Shown: one piece after another, positions 62,776-64,000 of the stretch | Position numbering within the stretch: position 1 is the first letter of the stretch | Layout of the letters: each line of letters starts with the position of its first letter | Assembly (NCBI RefSeq): GCF_937960835.1 | Contig: NZ_CALGPC010000006.1 | Location: 310,001 to 374,000 of the forward strand | Reading direction: 5' to 3' | DNA length: 64,000 bases | Origin: an uncultured Ferrovibrio sp. | Lineage (GTDB): Bacteria > Pseudomonadota > Alphaproteobacteria > Ferrovibrionales > Ferrovibrionaceae | Made by a program: the position numbers and the translations under genes | Notes under the pieces: model-generated | What the model was told of the DNA's origin: nothing | The model's database searches: none | What the model saw: the letters and a program-made list of their open reading frames with translations, nothing else

Positions 62776-62958
62776 GGCTGGGGCTCCCGCGCTAGCGGAG
62801 GATGGGCGCGATCCTCGTGAGAAGAGATATAGTGCGGCGGCAGCGACGGCCCAAGGATGATATGGCCCAGGGGCGGGTAGGCATGGCCATTCACGCCACG
62901 GGTATCCGTGGCGAAGCTGCTGGGATGTGATGGGAAGAAAGATGTGATGGGAGGAAAT

Positions 62959-63033
62959 TGGAGCGGGCGAAGGGATTCGAACCCTCGACCCCAACCTTGG
63001 CAAGGTTGTGCTCTACCCCTGAGCTACGCCCGC
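62959..63033 (-). tRNA. tRNA-Gly (GCC)
   Basis: Read leftward: acceptor GCGGGCG/CGCCCGC, D arm GTAGCTCAGGGGTAGAGCAC, anticodon stem CAACC/GGTTG with loop TTGCCAA (anticodon GCC), and T arm GAGGGTTCGAATCCCTT. Encoded CCA at 62961-62959. Confidence 0.97.
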
Positions 63034-63097
63034 TCGGCAGATCGGCAGGCCCGCGGGGGCCAACCCGGCGACCGGGGGTACCGTGTCGCAGGCGCGC

Positions 63098-63125
63098 AAT
63101 ATACCCAGCCGCAACCCCGATGCAA
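63098..63125 (-). promoter_or_regulatory. Promoter of tRNA-Gly
   Basis: Read leftward: TTGCAT (63125-63120), 16-base spacer, TATATT (63103-63098); start about 55 bases before the tRNA. Confidence 0.6.
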
Positions 63126-63261
63126 GTATCTCGTTTAACAAAATAATGGGGCTGCCAGACCTTTTTTGCAGACCTTTCGTAGTGCCCGGGCTCCGGGGCC
63201 AAGCGCCTGGGCGGGCGGCGGAATTCCGGGGGCGGGAACGCCCGGTTTGTCCGGAAAAGGC

Positions 63262-63290
63262 TTGCGCACAGGGTGGCGCTCCTGTATGTG
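63262..63290 (+). promoter_or_regulatory. Promoter of tRNA-Glu
   Basis: TTGCGC (63262-63267), 17-base spacer, TATGTG (63285-63290), about 42 bases before the tRNA. Confidence 0.5.
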
Positions 63291-63331
63291 GTGCGCCTCG
63301 CGCGGCTCAATCAGATGGCCTTCGCGTATGG

Positions 63332-63407
63332 GTCCCCATCGTCTAGAGGCCCAGGACGGCGCCCTCTCACGGCGCAAACCGGGGTTCGAATCCCCGTGGG
63401 GACGCCA
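63332..63407 (+). tRNA. tRNA-Glu (CTC)
   Basis: Acceptor GTCCCCA (63332-63338) with TGGGGAC (63397-63403), discriminator G and encoded CCA. Anticodon stem GCGCC/GGCGC with loop CTCTCAC (anticodon CTC). T arm CCGGGGTTCGAATCCCCG. Its 3' half is the probable integration site of the element starting downstream. Confidence 0.97.
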
Positions 63408-63499
63408 AGTTTCAGCTAAGTGGCTGAAAATACAGCGAAATCCGACAAGGCCCTGACGGCATGTGACACACAGTTGTGCTACACGCCGCGAGGTCCCTC
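63408..63499 (+). mobile_element. Probable att-side leader of an integrative element
   Basis: Between tRNA-Glu and the integrase start. TTTCAGC-TAAGTG-GCTGAAA (63410-63429) is a perfect hairpin. Base composition falls relative to the genes to the left. If an element integrated at tRNA-Glu, its left junction lies in the tRNA's 3' end and this is the first element DNA; the far end is outside the window. Confidence 0.5.
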
Positions 63500-64000
63500 T
63501 TGAGCCGGATTCCGCATGTTATCAGACGCCGAAATCGCCTCTATCTCCGCGTCCGAATACCCGCTGACGTTGCGATGCTTGTCGGCAAGGATTATCACGT
63601 TCGGACGCTCCGAACTGGTGACCCAAGACGAGCGAGGTTGGAAGCAGCGCGCGCCTTGGCGCAAGCGCATGCAGCTTGGAATGAGGTTCGCCGGATAATG
63701 TCAGCAAGAGTGCTTGGTAAAGCGATTCACGAACTCGCAGACGACGACATTCTGCGCATACGCAACGAAGACATAGAAGCCCTGAGTGACGCTGATAAGG
63801 CAGCGCTGATTCAGCAGATGGAGCTTATCGTTGAGCGCGAACGGCTGGCGGCTGAGAATGCCGAGGCTGGGCGGGCGAAAAAAAGCTTTGAGGTGCAATC
63901 CATCGCTATCGAAGTAAACGCGATGGAGCGCACCATGCGAGAAGCAAAGCTGATAGAAATGCAGGGCAAGGCTGCGGTCGAACATGCGCAGCAGAGTTTG
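63500..64000 (+). CDS. Tyrosine-recombinase (integrase) N-terminal part, runs off the window
   Basis: The frame opens after a stop at 63464 and stays open to the edge (167 codons). TTG 63500 is chosen because GCGAGG lies six bases upstream; it gives an SRIPHVIRRRNRLYLRVRIPADV start. That start and VRTLRTGDPRRARLEAARALAQA are the N-terminal DUF6538-type domain of alphaproteobacterial phage-type integrases. A Glu/Ala-rich helical region follows (LIQQMELIVERERLAAENAEAGRAKK); the catalytic domain is not reached. Internal ATG 63698 is in the same frame. Adjacent to tRNA-Glu, as expected for an island integrase. Confidence 0.82.
   Translation, partial: MSRIPHVIRRRNRLYLRVRIPADVAMLVGKDYHVRTLRTGDPRRARLEAARALAQAHAAWNEVRRIMSARVLGKAIHELADDDILRIRNEDIEALSDADKAALIQQMELIVERERLAAENAEAGRAKKSFEVQSIAIEVNAMERTMREAKLIEMQGKAAVEHAQQSL

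Noticed and set aside
63516..63698. A 60-codon ORF (MLSDAEIASIS start) after tRNA-Glu
   Set aside because: The frame one base earlier encodes a recognisable integrase N-terminus continuous to the window edge, with its own ribosome site; the 60-codon ORF is an out-of-phase reading.

Overview
The window is a high-GC stretch of chromosome from an alphaproteobacterium, most likely a Rhodospirillales-type organism. The lineage markers are a circularly permuted two-piece tmRNA gene beside the alpha-type ClpXP adaptor SspB, a SAM-II riboswitch in front of metZ, DUF2336 and PAS_5 (DUF1457) proteins, two orphan receiver proteins with GPDRR tails, and a tRNA-Gly/tRNA-Glu pair. Almost all of it is ordinary core-genome content. 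Only the last ~600 bases look accessory: a tyrosine-recombinase gene begins 93 bases after tRNA-Glu and runs off the window.

Layout. 1-4.1 kb: dapF (cut by the left edge), a degenerate Hpt protein and a degenerate receiver, a Bcr/CflA-type MFS pump and thyX. 4.3-7.5 kb: permuted ssrA (tmRNA), sspB, class I fumarase and a PAS_5 protein. 7.6-12.9 kb: a branched-chain amino-acid-type ABC operon (livFGMH plus a Tat-exported binding protein) led by a MarR regulator. 13.1-18.1 kb: a second receiver, dapD, a HAD pyrimidine 5'-nucleotidase, and a diguanylate cyclase overlapping a DUF2336 gene. 18.1-24.4 kb: xdhCBA preceded in one transcription unit by a nitrate/sulfonate/taurine-type ABC permease and ATPase. 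24.6-32.5 kb: an MFS transporter, an iorAB-like molybdenum hydroxylase with a divergent HxlR regulator, and a LysR regulator divergent from an HlyD/DUF2955 efflux pair.

32.5-44.4 kb: efp and epmA (divergent), an extensin-like lipoprotein, a Y-family polymerase, SAM-II/metZ, an OmpA-like porin, apaG, folE, argE, and divergent hutF/hutI around a HutC-type palindrome. 44.5-54.7 kb: a small coiled-coil membrane protein, a creatininase-family protein, an RsmB-type methyltransferase, an SDR/hydrolase/amidotransferase operon, a threonine dehydratase, a DUF2244 protein, dapB, and an AraC regulator divergent from a DsrE-like gene. 55.1-62.5 kb: dnaJ, dnaK, pncA, alkB, grpE and hrcA. 62.5-64 kb: a small conserved-looking ORF, tRNA-Gly(GCC), tRNA-Glu(CTC) and the integrase.

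Functional themes are lysine/peptidoglycan precursor synthesis (dapF, dapD, dapB), protein quality control (tmRNA + SspB; DnaK/DnaJ/GrpE/HrcA; EF-P and its lysylation enzyme), molybdenum-hydroxylase chemistry (xdh and ior), histidine degradation and small-molecule transport. I found no CRISPR array, toxin-antitoxin pair or convincing defence locus. The most unusual items are the Hpt/receiver pair that has lost its phosphotransfer residues, the short ssrA tag next to its adaptor, the creatininase-like protein with altered metal-site motifs, and the element boundary at tRNA-Glu. All coordinates and motifs were read by eye; no database search was possible.
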